Shown piece after piece: positions 37,033 to 50,132 of a DNA stretch of 64,000 nucleotides; the first letter of the stretch is position 1, and each line of letters opens with the position of its first letter. The stretch covers positions 618,721 to 682,720 of the forward strand of contig BJOX01000114.1 of the NCBI GenBank assembly GCA_009731375.1, in the 5' to 3' direction. Under the pieces are notes generated by a model that searched no databases, was not told where the DNA came from, and saw nothing but the letters and a program-made list of their open reading frames with translations. This DNA is from Paulinella micropora. Taxonomy: Eukaryota > Cercozoa > Imbricatea > Euglyphida. The translations under genes and the position numbers were made by a program.

Positions 37033-37038
37033 TGTATG
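37033..37038. repeat. 6-bp target-site duplication, right copy (TGTATG)
   Basis: Follows the last base of the right terminal repeat and equals 15008-15013. Confidence 0.7.
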
Positions 37039-37272
37039 TATGTATGTATGTATGTATGTATGTATGTATGTGTGTATGTATGTATGTATGTATGTATGTA
37101 TGTATGTATGTATGTACATATGTACATATGTACATATGTGTATGTATGCATGTATGTATGTATGTATGTACATTGTATGTATGTATGCATGTATGTGTGT
37201 ATGTATGTATGTGTGTATGTATGTATGTATGTGTGTATGTATGTTTTTAGATAAATTGACTCACACAGTCCT

Positions 37273-37322
37273 CCCGCCCTCTACGAGAACAACACGCACA
37301 GCCGACGCTCTCTCAAGTTGCG
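37273..37322. repeat. Diverged dispersed repeat inside TATG array (copy 1)
   Basis: CCTCTACGAGAACAACACGC ... CTCTCTCAAGTTG is similar to CCTCTACGAAAGACAACACA ... CTCTCTCAATTTG at 38910-38963. The array islands are therefore related, not random unique DNA. Confidence 0.5.
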
Positions 37323-37564
37323 CTCATATGTGGCATATGAAATACATGTATTTGTGAAATTTGCGCGTGGATTTCCGAGATTTGGATGGAATAGATGTGT
37401 GTGAGGGTATGTAGGAGGGATGTGTGTGTAAGGGCAAAAGAATATGAGGGGGAGAAGCATTTATGTACGTATATATGTACATATGTATGCATGCATGCAT
37501 GTATGTATGTATGTATGTATGTATGTATGTATATATGTATGTATGTATGTACATATGTATGTAC

Positions 37565-37595
<31 letters not shown>

Positions 37596-37630
37596 CATAT
37601 GTATGTGTCTGATGTATGTATGTATGTATG

Positions 37631-37662
<32 letters not shown>

Positions 37663-37687
37663 TGTATGTATGTATGTATGTATGTAC

Positions 37688-37718
<31 letters not shown>

Positions 37719-37731
37719 TGTATGTATGTAC

Positions 37732-37762
<31 letters not shown>

Positions 37763-38300
37763 TGTACATGTATGTATGTACATGTATGTATGTATGTATG
37801 TATGTATGTATGTATGTATGTATGTAGGTATGTATGTATGTAGGTATGTATTTATGTATGTATGTATGTGTATGTATGTATGTACATACATACATACATA
37901 CATACATATGTACATACATACATACATGCATGCATGCATACATACATACATACATACATACATATGTACATACATATATACATACATACATGCATATGTA
38001 CATACATACATACATACATACATACATACATTATGTGTGTATGTATGTATGTATGTATGTACGTATGTACGTACGTACATACATACATACATACATACGT
38101 ACATACATACATACATGTATGTATGTACATAATACATACATACATACATACATACATACATACATACATACATGTAGTATGTATGTATGTGTGTATGTAT
38201 GTATGTATGCATGCGCATGCATGTATGTATGTATGTATGTGTGTATTATGTATGTAAGAATGTGTACAAGTATACAGGTATGCATGTATGCATGCATGTC

Positions 38301-39016
38301 TATCAAGCTCAATTTTGTTCGTCATGTGTAAGTATGTATGTTGTATGTTCTTAGGTAAATCGAAGTATCAAATATTTGCATGTCTGTTGGCCCAGATGTA
38401 TGTTGCATGCGTTGTTATGAATTTTCAATCATGCATTATGAGAAAGATCGGATCCAGATCGAAGTTTTCTTCTCGCTTCAGATTTTAACCTTCCATACAG
38501 TACTTAGTATACAAAGTAATTAGTAAGCCGGGTTTTGCGCTCGAAGTTCCACCGCAATACATACATACATACAGACAGACATACATACATACATACATAC
38601 ATACATGCATAGCTATATATGCAGGTGTCCTTCACCCTGCAGCGGGTCCGTGACAGATCTAACACGGAAGTGACACAAGAATGCCTATCTTTATAACTGG
38701 GTAATTTCTCTGATCTTCTGCTTGTCAGCTAAGAGTCACTGTGTATGTATTGACTTTTGCGTCCACTAGAGTGACTCTAGTGTTATCTCGGACGCTTCCT
38801 GCAGCCTTGAACTTTGTATGTACGTATCAGATCTCGTATGATGTATGTATAATGCATGTATGAATGTAAATATGCATGCCTGTTTCAAGATGAAGAGACG
38901 CTCATCGTCCTCTCCCTCTACGAAAGACAACACACCCACCTGACACTCTCTCAATTTGTGCATCTATATACGTATGTGCGTACTATGTAGACACGGACAC
39001 CCCCGATGACGACGCA
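38301..39016. other. Unique island in satellite, no gene seen
   Basis: Contains short CATA/CAGA runs near 38560-38605 and the second diverged repeat copy (38910-38963). No coding signal. Confidence 0.6.
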
Positions 39017-39362
39017 GTATGTATGTATGTATGTATGTATGTATGTATGTATGTATGTATGTATGTATGTATGTATGGCCTCTGTATGTATGTATGGCAT
39101 ATGTATGTATGTATGTATGTATATGTATGTACGTATGTACGTAGGTACGTATGTACGTACGTATGTATGTATGTATGTATGTATGTATGTATTATGTATG
39201 TAGTACGTACGTATGTACGTATGTACGTATGTACGTATGTATGTATGTATGTATGTATGTATGTATTATGTATGTAGTACGTACGTATGTACGTATGTAC
39301 GTATGTACATATGTATGTATGTATGTATGTAATGTATGTAATGTATGTATGTATGTACACGC

Positions 39363-39393
<31 letters not shown>

Positions 39394-39547
39394 TGTATGA
39401 ATGAATGTATGTATGTATGTATGTATGCATGTATGTATGCATGTATGTATGTATGTATGTATGTATGTAATGTATGTAATGTATGTAATGTATGTAATGT
39501 ATGTAATGTATGTAATGCATGTAATGTATGTAATGTATGTATGTATG

Positions 39548-39578
<31 letters not shown>

Positions 39579-40075
39579 TGTATGTAATGTATGTAATGTA
39601 TGTAATGTATGTACTGTATGTACTGTATGTACTGTATGTAATGTATGTAATATATGTAATGTATGCAATATATGCGTTGTATGCAATGGATGTAATGGAT
39701 GTAATGTATGTAATGTATGAAATGTATGAAATGTATGTAATGTATGTAATGTATGTAATGTAATGTGTAATGTATGTAATGTATGTAATGTAAATGTATG
39801 TAATGTATGTAATGTATGTAATTTATGTAATGTATGTAATGTATGTAATGTGTGTAATGTGTGTAATGTATGTAATGTGTGTAATGTATGTAATGTATGT
39901 AATGTATGTAATGTATGAATGTATGAATGTATGATGTATGGTATGTATGGTATGCATGGTATGTATGGTATGCATGGTATGAATGGTATGCATGTTATGC
40001 ATGTTATGTATGGTATGTATGGTATGTGTGTGCGTGTGTGTGCGTGCGTGCGTGCGTGCGTGCTTGCTTGCGTGC

Positions 40076-40133
<58 letters not shown>

Positions 40134-40190
40134 ATGTATGTATGTATGTATGTATGTATGCATGCATGCATGGCATGCATGCGTGCATGT
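39017..40190. repeat. TATG array grading into (GTAATGTAT)n and (GT)n
   Basis: TATG and TACG units to about 39470, then nine-base units GTAATGTAT to about 39910, then GGTATGTAT-like units, (GTGC)n and (GT)n. Confidence 0.9.
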
Positions 40191-40687
40191 AATGTAAAGG
40201 TAAATGTAAATGTAAATTTAAATGTAATTGTTAACGTTAATGATAATGTAAATGTAAATGTAAATGTAAATGTTAATGTTAATGTTAATGGTAATGGTAA
40301 TGGTAATGTTAATGTTAGTGTTAATGTTAATGTTAATGTTAATGGTAATGGTAATGGTAATGGTAAATGTAAATGTAATTGTAATTGTAATTGTAATGTT
40401 AATGTTAATGTTAATGTTAATGTTAATATTAATATTAATGTTAATGTCAACGCAAACGTAAACGTAAACCCAAAGGTAAACGTAAACGTAAACGTAAATG
40501 TAAACGTAAATGTAAACGTAAATGTAAATGTAAATGTACCGTAATGTAATGTGATGTTATGTGATGTAATGTGATGTAATGTGATGTGATGCGATGTGAT
40601 GTAATGTGATGTAGTGTGATGTAGTGTAGTGTAGTGTAGTGTGGTGTTATGTTATGTTATGTTATGTTATGTTATGTTATGTTTATG

Positions 40688-40720
<33 letters not shown>

Positions 40721-40942
40721 GTAAATGTACCGTAATGTGATGTGATGTGATGTGATGTGATGTGATGTGATGTGATGTGATGATGTGATGTGATGCGATG
40801 TGATGTGATGCGATGTAGTGTGATGTAGTGTAGTGTAGTGTAGTGTGGTGTAGTGTTATGTTATGTTATGTTATGTTATGTTATGTTATGTTATGTTATG
40901 TTATGGTTATGTTATGTTATGTTATGTTATGTTATGTCATGC

Positions 40943-40974
<32 letters not shown>

Positions 40975-41115
40975 TTAAATGTACCATAATGTGATGTGAT
41001 GTGATGTGATGTGATGTGATGTGATGTGATGCGATGTGATGCGATGTGATGTAGTGTGATGTAGTGAAGTGTAGTGTAGTGTGGTGTAGTGTTATGTTAT
41101 GTTATGTTATGTTAT
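40191..41115. repeat. (AATGT/AATGTA)n, (GATGT)n and (GTTAT)n satellite blocks
   Basis: Six-base AATGTA/AATGTT/AACGTA units (40191-40540), then three rounds of (GTGAT/GATGT)n, (GTAGT)n and (GTTAT)n at about 40540-40690, 40735-40940 and 40985-41115, each ending in a short (GTAT)n. This is a higher-order repeat of about 200-250 bp. Confidence 0.85.
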
Positions 41116-41258
41116 GTCATGCATGTATGTATGTATGTGTATGTATGTGTATGTATGTATGTATGTATGTATGTATGTATGTTTTGTATGTATGTTATGT
41201 ATGTGTTATGTATGTATTTTATGTTATGTATTTTATGTTATGTATGTATTTATGTATG

Positions 41259-41289
<31 letters not shown>

Positions 41290-41698
41290 TACGTATGTAT
41301 GTATGTATGTAAGTATGTATGTATGTATGTATGTATGTATGTATGCATGTATGCATGTATGCATGTATGTATGTATGTATGTATGTATGTATGTATGTAT
41401 GTATGTATTGTATGTGTGTATGTGTGTGTATGTATGTATGTATGTATGCATGTATGTATGTGTGTATGTATGTGTGTATGTATGTACATATGTATGTATG
41501 TAATTATGTATGTATGTATGTATGTATGTATGTATGTATGTATGTGTATGTATTGTATTGCATTGTATTGTATTGTATTGTATTGTATTGTATTGTATTG
41601 TACTGTATGTAATTGTTATGTAATTGTTATGTTATGTTATGTTTTGTTATGTTATGTTATGTTATGTTATGTATGTATGTATGCATGCATGCATGTAG

Positions 41699-41729
<31 letters not shown>

Positions 41730-41855
41730 TGTATGTCATGTATGTCATGTATGTCATGTATGTAATGTATGTAGTGTATGTAATATATGTATGTATATGT
41801 ATGTATGTGTATGTATGTATGTATGTATTATGTCTGTATGTATATCTGTCTGTCA

Positions 41856-41887
<32 letters not shown>

Positions 41888-42024
41888 GCATGCATATATG
41901 CATGTATGTATGCATGTATGTATGTATGTATGTATGTATGTATGTATGTGTATGTATGTATGTATGTATGTATGTATGTATGTATGTATGCATGCATGTA
42001 TGAATGTATGTATGCATGTATGAC

Positions 42025-42055
<31 letters not shown>

Positions 42056-43230
42056 TGTATGTATGTATGCAATGTATGTGTATGTATATGTGTTATGTAT
42101 ATGTTCATGTATGTATGTATGTATGTATGTATGTGTGTGTATGTGTGTATGTATGTATATATGTCTCTTTGTATGTTTGTATGTCTCTTTGTATCTATGC
42201 ATCTATGTATCTATGTATCTATGTATCTAATTATCTAAGTATCTATGTATCTATGTCTATGTATCTATGTATCTATGCATCTATGCATCTATGTATCTAT
42301 GTATCTATGTATCTATGTATCTATGTATCTAAGTACCTATGTATCTATGTATCTATGTATCTATGTATCTATGTATCTATGTATGTATGTATGTATGTAT
42401 GTATGTGGTATGTATGGTGGGTATGGCAATGTATGTATGTATGTATGTATGTATGTATGTATGTATGTAGGTAGGTAGGTATATATGTATGTATGACATA
42501 TATACATACATATTTACCTACCTACCTACCTACCTACCTACCTACATACATACATACATACATACTTACATACATACATACATATACATACACATACATA
42601 CATACATACATACATACATACACATACATACATACATACATACAGTATGTATGTATGTATGTTGTATGTATGCGTATGCATGTATGTATGTATGTATGCA
42701 TGTATGTATGTATGCATGCATGCATGCATGCATGCATGCATGCATGCATGTATGTATGTATGTATGTATGTTTGTATGTATGTATGTATGTACGTATGTA
42801 CGTATGTACGTATGTGTGTATGTATGTATGTATGTATGTATGTATGTATTTATGTATTTATGTATGTATGTATGTATGTTTGTAGGTAGTTAGGTAGGTA
42901 GGTTGGTAGGTTAGTAGGTTAGTAGGTTGGCAGGTAGGTAGTTCTGTATGTCTGTATGTATGCTGTATGTCTGTATGTATGTATGTATGTATGTATGTAT
43001 GTATGTATGTATGTATGTATGTATGCATGCATGCATGCACGTATGTATGTGTATGTATGTATGTATGTATGTATGTATGTATGTATGTATGCATATACAT
43101 GTATGCATGTATATGCATATATGCTTGTATGCTTGTATGTATGTATTCATGTATGTATGCATGCATGCATGCATGCATCACATTTATGTATGTATGTATG
43201 TATGTATGTATGAATGTATGTATGGTTGTA
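41116..43230. repeat. TATG array with (TGTAT), (CTGT), (CTAT) and CATA sub-blocks
   Basis: Includes (TTGTA)n near 41550-41605, (TCTG)n near 41845-41890, (TATC)n near 42170-42385 and an inverted (CATA)n stretch at about 42500-42645. Confidence 0.9.
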
Positions 43231-43246
43231 TGTATGGTTGTATATG

Positions 43247-43308
<62 letters not shown>

Positions 43309-43875
43309 CGTATACGTATACGTATACGTATACGTACACGTATACGTATACGTATACGTATACGTATACGTATACGTATACGTTATACGTTATACGTATA
43401 CGTATACGTTTACGTTTACGTTTACGTATACGTTTACGTATACGTATAACGTATAATGTATAACGTATACGTATACGTATACGTATACGTATACGTATAC
43501 GTATACGCATACGTATACGTATACGTATACGTATACGTTATACGTATAAGTATAAGTATACGTATAACGTATACGTATACGTATACGTACACGTATTCCG
43601 TATACGTATACGTATACGTATAATACGTATACGATTATACGTATACGTATAATACGTATACGTATAATACGTATACGTATACGTTATACGTATACGTATA
43701 ATACGTATACGTATAATACGTATACGTATACGTATACGTATAATGCGTATACGTATAATACGTATACGTATACGTATAATACGTATACGTGTACGTATAG
43801 GAATACGTATACGTATACGTATACGTATACGTATATGTATACGTACACGTACACGTATACGTGTATGTGTATATG

Positions 43876-43925
<50 letters not shown>

Positions 43926-44154
43926 CATATGTATATGTATATGTAGATATGTAGATATGTAGATATGTAGATGTGTAGATGTGTAGATGTGTAGATGTGT
44001 AGATTTGTATGCGTGTATACGTGTATACGTGTATACGTGTATACGTGTATATGTGTATATGTGTATATGTGCATATGTGCATATGTATATGTGAGTATAT
44101 GTGTATATGTGTATATGTGTATACGTATACGTATACGTATACGTATATGTATAC

Positions 44155-44209
<55 letters not shown>

Positions 44210-44232
44210 CATATGCATATGCATATGCATAT

Positions 44233-44263
<31 letters not shown>

Positions 44264-44277
44264 CATATGCATGTGCA

Positions 44278-44290
<13 letters not shown>
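43231..44290. repeat. (TATACG)n and (TATATG)n alternating purine-pyrimidine satellite
   Basis: Hexamers TATACG (about 43310-43860) are self-complementary over long stretches. They pass into TATATG, GTGTATA, TAGATATG and GCATAT blocks. Confidence 0.9.
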
Positions 44291-44322
<32 letters not shown>

Positions 44323-44393
44323 ATATGCATATGTATATGTATATATGCATATGTATATGTATATATGCTTATGTATATGTGTATGTATATGTG

Positions 44394-44436
<43 letters not shown>

Positions 44437-44461
44437 GTGTATATGTATGTGTATATGTATG

Positions 44462-44496
<35 letters not shown>

Positions 44497-44497
44497 G

Positions 44498-44568
<71 letters not shown>

Positions 44569-44585
44569 GCGTATGCGTATGCGTA

Positions 44586-44616
<31 letters not shown>

Positions 44617-44863
44617 GTTGTATGTTGTATGTTGTATGTTGTATGTTGTATTTTGTATGTTGTATTTTGTATGTTGTAGTTTGTATTTTGTATGCTCTAT
44701 GCTGTATGGTGTATGTTGCATGCTGTATGCTGTATGCTGTATGTTGTATACTGTATGCTGTATGTTGTATGTTGTATGTTGTATGTTGTATGTTGTATGT
44801 TGTATGTCGTATGTCGTATGTCGTATGTTGTATGTTGTATGTTGTATGTTGTATGTTGTATGT

Positions 44864-44896
<33 letters not shown>

Positions 44897-44960
44897 ATAG
44901 TTATATGTATATGTATATGTTTGTATGTATCTACGTATGTTTGTATGTATGTATGCATGA
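44291..44960. repeat. (TATGTG)n and (TATGTTG)n satellite
   Basis: Ends the satellite; non-repetitive sequence begins at about 44965. Confidence 0.9.
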
Positions 44961-45068
44961 AAATTTCTTTTTTTTCCCGATACTTTCGTTTTGCTCGATC
45001 CTATTGTCATGCATACCCTTGAGCCCGTATGAGGAACTAGACATGATGTAAGTCAATGTCAGGGAGAA

Positions 45069-45130
45069 AATGGGGGAGGGGAGAGGGGGGGGGGGGGGGG
45101 AGGGAGANNNNNNNNNNNNNNNNNNNNNNN

Positions 45131-45162
<32 letters not shown>

Positions 45163-45171
45163 TAGACGAAT
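45069..45171. repeat. Poly-G tract with assembly gap
   Basis: G-runs either side of 23 N (45108-45130). Pure G-runs of this length can form quadruplexes and block sequencing, which explains the gap. 44965-45068 and 45172-45598 show no gene; upstream exons of the channel gene may lie there but were not recognised. Confidence 0.85.
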
Positions 45172-45598
45172 CAATATATAAATGTATACAACTCATTACA
45201 GAAAAGTCGGAAACTAGTACGTCTACAGTGAGTATTGCTGTTCTTCTGTTTGTGCATGTTTGTCGAAACGCCCTGAAAAAATGCGTTGTACGTGACAACT
45301 TGGATCAAGATTGCTTTTTCAAAATTTTGATAAACAAAAAACAACAAGCTTGTCATGATAACTTTACATGCGGCTATGTACATGTTTTGGGCGCGTGCAC
45401 ATCTCAGAGAGAATCCACCATCACTTTCTGTTCATTTGTGCATCCCTAACATCTGCATAACCTTGAAAATGAAGAAAATTCAAAATGCATGCATGCGTGA
45501 TGACTTTGCGAATAGGACTGCACAGCCTCGATGCGGTGTGTACTTGCTATTTCTTCCGTCTTCTCCTGATTGGCACACATGCTCTGTTTTGTTGACAG

Positions 45599-47036
45599 CT
45601 TCGTTCTCGACCCTGAATCATTGTTACTACGGCTTGTGGATGCCGTCGTCCTCATCTTTATCCTCATCATGGGCTTCACGGTGACCTACTTTCTAGCGTT
45701 CTCGTACAAGGTGAATTATGCAGAACTATCGGGACTCGTGAACGCGAGCTTCGCCGTCGCGGCTATTTTTCTTCTTGACATGTTTTTGGGCTTCTTTCGC
45801 CCCTACCAAGAGGGCGAAGTGGGCACGCAGTACTGGGTCCTGGACAGCCGTGCAATAGTGAGGCATTACATCCGCACCTGGTTTATCATCGACTTCGTGT
45901 CCGTCTTCCCGGTACTCTTCCTGGATCATGCTTCCATCTTCCTTCGTCTCACTTGATGTCCTTTGCGTGTTGCGTTGATAGTGGACCGCGGTCGCAAACG
46001 CGGTTGAGTCGGACGCGACGTGGCTCCCAGCCATTCAGCTCTTGAAGCTCCTGAGGTAGTGCTCACGATACAGTGGACGTTTGCCTTATCTTATCAATTG
46101 GTTTTCCTGAAGGCTGTTGCGTTTCAAGAAGCAAAGGAAGACTATTAATGACTGGATGCGAAGAATTTTCGGCAGACCCGGAGCGGCTGTCTTCACATTC
46201 CTTTTCTTGATGGTCTCGTGGCAAGTTCTCTTGCTGCATCATATAGCGTTCTTTTCATTTGCAGATCCTTGTAGCACACTGGCTTGCCTGTATATGGGGT
46301 TCACTAACTCGCCTGGAACCAAACTGGTCCGATGACTTCGGAGATTTATCAGCATGGTATACTTATACGCTGTCTTTGTACTGGTCCGTGATGACTATAA
46401 CCACCATCGGGTATGGAGATATTACTCCTGTAACTCATACGGAATATTGGGTCGCGATCTTTGGCATGTCATGTGGAGCAACGTTGTGGGCATACATTTT
46501 TGGTCGGTTTCCCGCGCTCCTCCCTAGCCCAACCGGCAACACACCGTGCGTTTGTGCGTGGTCTCTTAGGTTCTGCAAACGCTGTGCTGGCAGCTATGCA
46601 CAAAGATGAGCAGGCCTTCGAAGAACGTATCGATGACGTGGAGGCCTTTTGTCGGCAGGCCAAAATTCCCGACGATTTGAGAGATAAAGTCACGACTTAC
46701 GTGGAACGGTTCAGGTACGTCCAAGAGGAACAACGTTTCGAAGAGCTGCGGCAAAAGTTGTCTCCGGTAGCGCGTGTGTTGCCGTGGCAGTATTCACGTT
46801 TTGTGCTACAATGCTCTCGTCAGGCCTTGCAAGCGGAAATCGCAGAAGTGACCGATGGCGTGTGGATAAGGAGCATCTTTCCGACTTGGAATCCGACGGG
46901 CGAAGTGCTGGCGGAGCTGTCGGCGGCTATGGTCCCATTCACACAGGCCCACTGTTTGCAGCTTGCCCATGTACAGGCACGGCAGGCACCGTCCATGACG
47001 AGCGTCGCCTGTGGATGTTGATGCACAGAACTTTGT
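45599..47036 (+). CDS. CNG/HCN/EAG-type voltage-gated K+ channel, S1 to C-linker (spliced)
   Basis: Exons by frame and GT-AG sites: 45599-45911, 45982-46055, 46113-46224, 46265-46502, 46570-46766, 46824 onward. Introns are 40-70 nt. The product reads FVLDPES then S1 ([15 protein letters not shown]), S2, S3 ([11 protein letters not shown]), S4 with few charges ([14 protein letters not shown]), S5 ([20 protein letters not shown]), pore helix and filter [10 protein letters not shown]6 ([18 protein letters not shown]) and a C-linker ([28 protein letters not shown]). The joins restore conserved channel sequence, which supports them. TIGYGD makes it K+-selective by family rule. The N-terminal exon is not seen. 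The cyclic-nucleotide-binding core is not found before 47036; its last part may be at 48984-49388. The last exon's end is uncertain. Confidence 0.8.
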
Positions 47037-47142
47037 GAGTGGCGAAACAGACAACATATGTAGCATCGTCTTTGTTTAGTGACCAAGACAGCAGACTTTG
47101 TTTTACCATGCTAAGACAAGGGCCTTGAATGGTCGGGGAGCG

Positions 47143-47143
47143 G

Positions 47144-47211
<68 letters not shown>

Positions 47212-47320
47212 ATATATATATACATATATATATATATGCATATATATATATATATTTCCATGTATGTATGTATGTATATATATATATATGTATATCTATG
47301 TATATATACATATATATATA
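47143..47320. repeat. (TA)n with TATG interruptions
   Basis: Long TA dinucleotide run inside the presumed channel gene intron. Another lies at 47665-47723. Confidence 0.9.
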
Positions 47321-48165
47321 AAGGATGAAGGGTACGATAGAAATCCGTCACGTTCCATATGCCTTTTTTCTACCGCAAATATCCCGTTCTTAATTCTTCT
47401 TAAAGCCGTAAATTGCGTGCCTTACTCGTTGGGTTACAGTTTCTCACAAAATGAGGCACCATCCGCATACCCGTAGATTACTGCCACCACACATACCCCA
47501 ATACATGCTAGACATTATACCGGATTACGCTATAAATAAGGCAAAACAGCTATACACATAAATCATACCATACATGCACACAACATGCATACTGGACTAA
47601 GGATATGCAGACTCTAACGAGCATGATTATTAATAGTTAATTGCAGACATACATACATACACTTTATATATATATATATGTATATATATATGTATATATA
47701 TATGTATATATATATATACATTTAAGTATTCTGTTATTCTGTTATTTACATGTATATGCAGACATGCATGCATTTATTGCATACACAAAAACATACAGAC
47801 AAACCTACACTCATATACGTGCATGTATTACGGTATGCATACATGCGCATATACATGCATACTGTGCCCCTAGGTAGGGGCACCAATCCATGCTAGTCCG
47901 TAAAATAGCTGGCTTACTCGGTGCTTGATTTGACGCAAAACACAAAATTAACTTGCGTAAAGCAAGGATCATCATGCAGAAGCCCTCTTGCCCCATGCAC
48001 GATCAGAACTTGATGATTTCACAGGCAGAAACTTTGCTCCGGTAGAAAAATTGTTATGTTCTCGAGCAATAGCCGTGATAAGCAAACAGAACATTTTGTC
48101 TTGTTCCGGCGATTGCATCGGCTCAGAACGGGATCAGGAAAGACAGGGATTCGTCGCTGTTATAG
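47321..48165. other. Presumed intronic region, one possible exon
   Basis: Mostly no signal. 48023-48146, after TTTCACAG, reads GRNFAPVEKLLCSRAIAVIS... in an open frame and could be an exon of the channel gene, but it does not clearly match the cyclic-nucleotide-binding fold. Confidence 0.3.
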
Positions 48166-48178
48166 GGAGTGAGCGAGC

Positions 48179-48229
<51 letters not shown>

Positions 48230-48247
48230 AGGGAGGGAGGGAGGGAT

Positions 48248-48279
<32 letters not shown>

Positions 48280-48308
48280 CGGGGGGGGGGGAGGGGCGNN
48301 NNNNNNNN
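48166..48308. repeat. (GA)n, (GGGA)n and poly-G with 10-N gap
   Basis: Purine-only tract ending in a G-run and N at 48299-48308. Confidence 0.9.
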
Positions 48309-48395
48309 TCACCCCCTTCGAACGCATCAGCGACACGACCAAAATGTCCTCTTCCACCCATCATCAAACAGACAATAGATAGATAGATATAGAAT

Positions 48396-48437
48396 GGTAG
48401 ATGAGGTAGGTAGGTAGTCACGTATATGTATATATAT

Positions 48438-48491
<54 letters not shown>

Positions 48492-48495
48492 AGAG

Positions 48496-48546
<51 letters not shown>

Positions 48547-48559
48547 CAGACAGATAGAC

Positions 48560-48633
<74 letters not shown>

Positions 48634-48664
48634 GTAGGTAGGTAGATAGGTAGGTAGATAGCTC

Positions 48665-48695
<31 letters not shown>

Positions 48696-48760
48696 TCCTC
48701 GTTGTCTCTCTCTTTCTCTCTCTTCCTCGTTGTCTCTCTCTTTCTGCTGACGTACGATTT
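48396..48760. repeat. (TA)n, (GA)n, (GATA)n and (CT)n tracts
   Basis: Successive microsatellites: TA 48421-48468, GA 48469-48490, GATA 48491-48660, CT 48661-48745. Confidence 0.9.
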
Positions 48761-48983
48761 TGTCACAGAGAAAAACGCTGCACAGATTAGATTCCAGCAA
48801 GGGACAAGCGCAGTAGGTCATGTTCAATTTTGTTTGTAGATACGTCATCAGAAAAGGAGTAGTGTGGATGCATCAAGAAAAGGTGCTATGTTCTGGACAG
48901 GTATGGAATCCATTTTGGCATGTACAAAAAAAATAAAGAACTGTGCTGTGGGCGTTTGGTGGTAGTCCTTTGGCGTGATACCT

Positions 48984-49388
48984 TGTATTTTGGGCAAAAT
49001 CCCCGAAAGTGTCCCTGCCTGCCTTACTTATGTTCTTCTTTCCTCAATAACGAGAGAAAATATGAAGACAATCATGGAAAAAAGCCCAGAGACCAGAAAG
49101 TTTATGCGCAAGTTTCGGATTAAACTGGCCCTGAAGTGCCACTTGTTGGAGCTCTCCGCGGAGGGCAAGCGAGGAGCAGCGCTCTTCCAGGCCAATACTC
49201 ACAAAGGGCAACAGCGGTTAGAGGAAGAAGCTAGCAGGGAACCTCCGGATGGAAAGGCGGATGACGCCGTGCAAGAACAAATGGAGCGCCTCTCGAATCG
49301 GATGGACTTGCAATACCAAATTCTGCATGGTAAGCTGGAGAAGCTGTTGTTACAGACTGCGACCAACACCTCGCAGAACGCATTGCAG
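48984..49388 (+). CDS. Probable C-terminal exon of the K+ channel (end of cNMP-binding domain and coiled coil)
   Basis: The open frame reads VPACLTYVLLSSITRENMKTIM, then EKSPETRKFMRKFRIKLALK, matching the final strand and C-helix of cyclic-nucleotide-binding domains (pattern ...V.A.TY..L..L....F..I....PE.R..M...). It continues with a Lys/Glu-rich part and a coiled coil (QEQMERLSNRMDLQYQILHGKLEKLL), ending at GCATTGCAG|GTACGG, a good donor. It follows the channel gene on the same strand, so it is most likely the same gene, with exons for the domain core missing or unrecognised between. The 5' boundary is approximate. Confidence 0.5.
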
Positions 49389-49429
49389 GTACGGGCCCCC
49401 ACCCTCCCCCAAAAAATACATGTTTCATC

Positions 49430-50115
49430 ATCTCTTTCTCCTTCTTCTTCTTCTTCTTCTTCTTCTCCTCCTCCTCCTTCTTCTTCTTCTTCTTCTTTTT
49501 CTCCTTCTCCTCCTCCTCCTCCTCCTTCTCCTTCTTCTTCTTCTTCTCCTCCTCCTCCTCCTCCCCCCCCCCCTCCTCCTCCTCCTCCTCCTTTTCCTTT
49601 TCCTTTTGCTTCTCCTCCTTCTCCTTCTCCTTCTTCTCCTTCTTCTTCTCCTTCTTCTTCTTCTTCTCCTCCTCCTCCTCCTCCTCCTCCTCCTTCTCCT
49701 TCTTCTTCTTCTTCTTCTTCTGCTGCTGCTGCTGCTGCTTCTGCTTCTGCTTCTTCTTCTTCTTCTTCTTCTTCTTCTTCCTTCTTCTTCCTTCTTCTTC
49801 CTTCTTCTCTTCTTCTTCCTTCTTCTTCCTTCTTCCTTCTTCCTTCTTCTCCTTCTTCTTCTTCTTCTTTCTTCTCTTTTTCTTTCTTCTTCTTCTTTTT
49901 TTTTTTTCCTTCTTCTCTTCTTCTTCTTCTTCTTCTTCTTCTTCTCTTCTGCTTCTTTCTTCATCATCTTCTTCTTCTTCTTCTTCTTCTTCTCCTTTTT
50001 CTTCTTCTTTCTTCTTCGTCTTCTTCTCCTTCTTCTTCTTCTTCTTCTTCTTCTTGCTCTTCTTCTTCGTCGTCTTTCTTCTTCTCCTCCTCCTCCTCCT
50101 CTTCCTCCTCCTCCT
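49430..50115. repeat. Pure pyrimidine tract (CTT/CTC)n, about 690 bp
   Basis: Almost only C and T, in TTC and TCC units with short GCT interruptions (about 49721-49745). Follows the splice donor at 49389, so probably intronic. Confidence 0.95.
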
Positions 50116-50132
50116 TGAGAATCAGGAAGATG

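Larger units (their letters stand above)
37033..38300. repeat. TATG array, partly inverted to CATA
   Basis: (TATG)n to 37243 and 37463-37880, then (CATA)n to about 38030, then mixed TATG, TACG and CATA. An island of unique sequence lies at 37244-37462. Contiguous with 14891-15013 before element 2 inserted. All open frames here are repeat artefacts. Confidence 0.95.

Noticed and set aside
40191-40545. Telomeric or centromeric repeat
   Set aside because: AATGTA-type units match no known telomere repeat and grade into other microsatellites; no end structure is seen.
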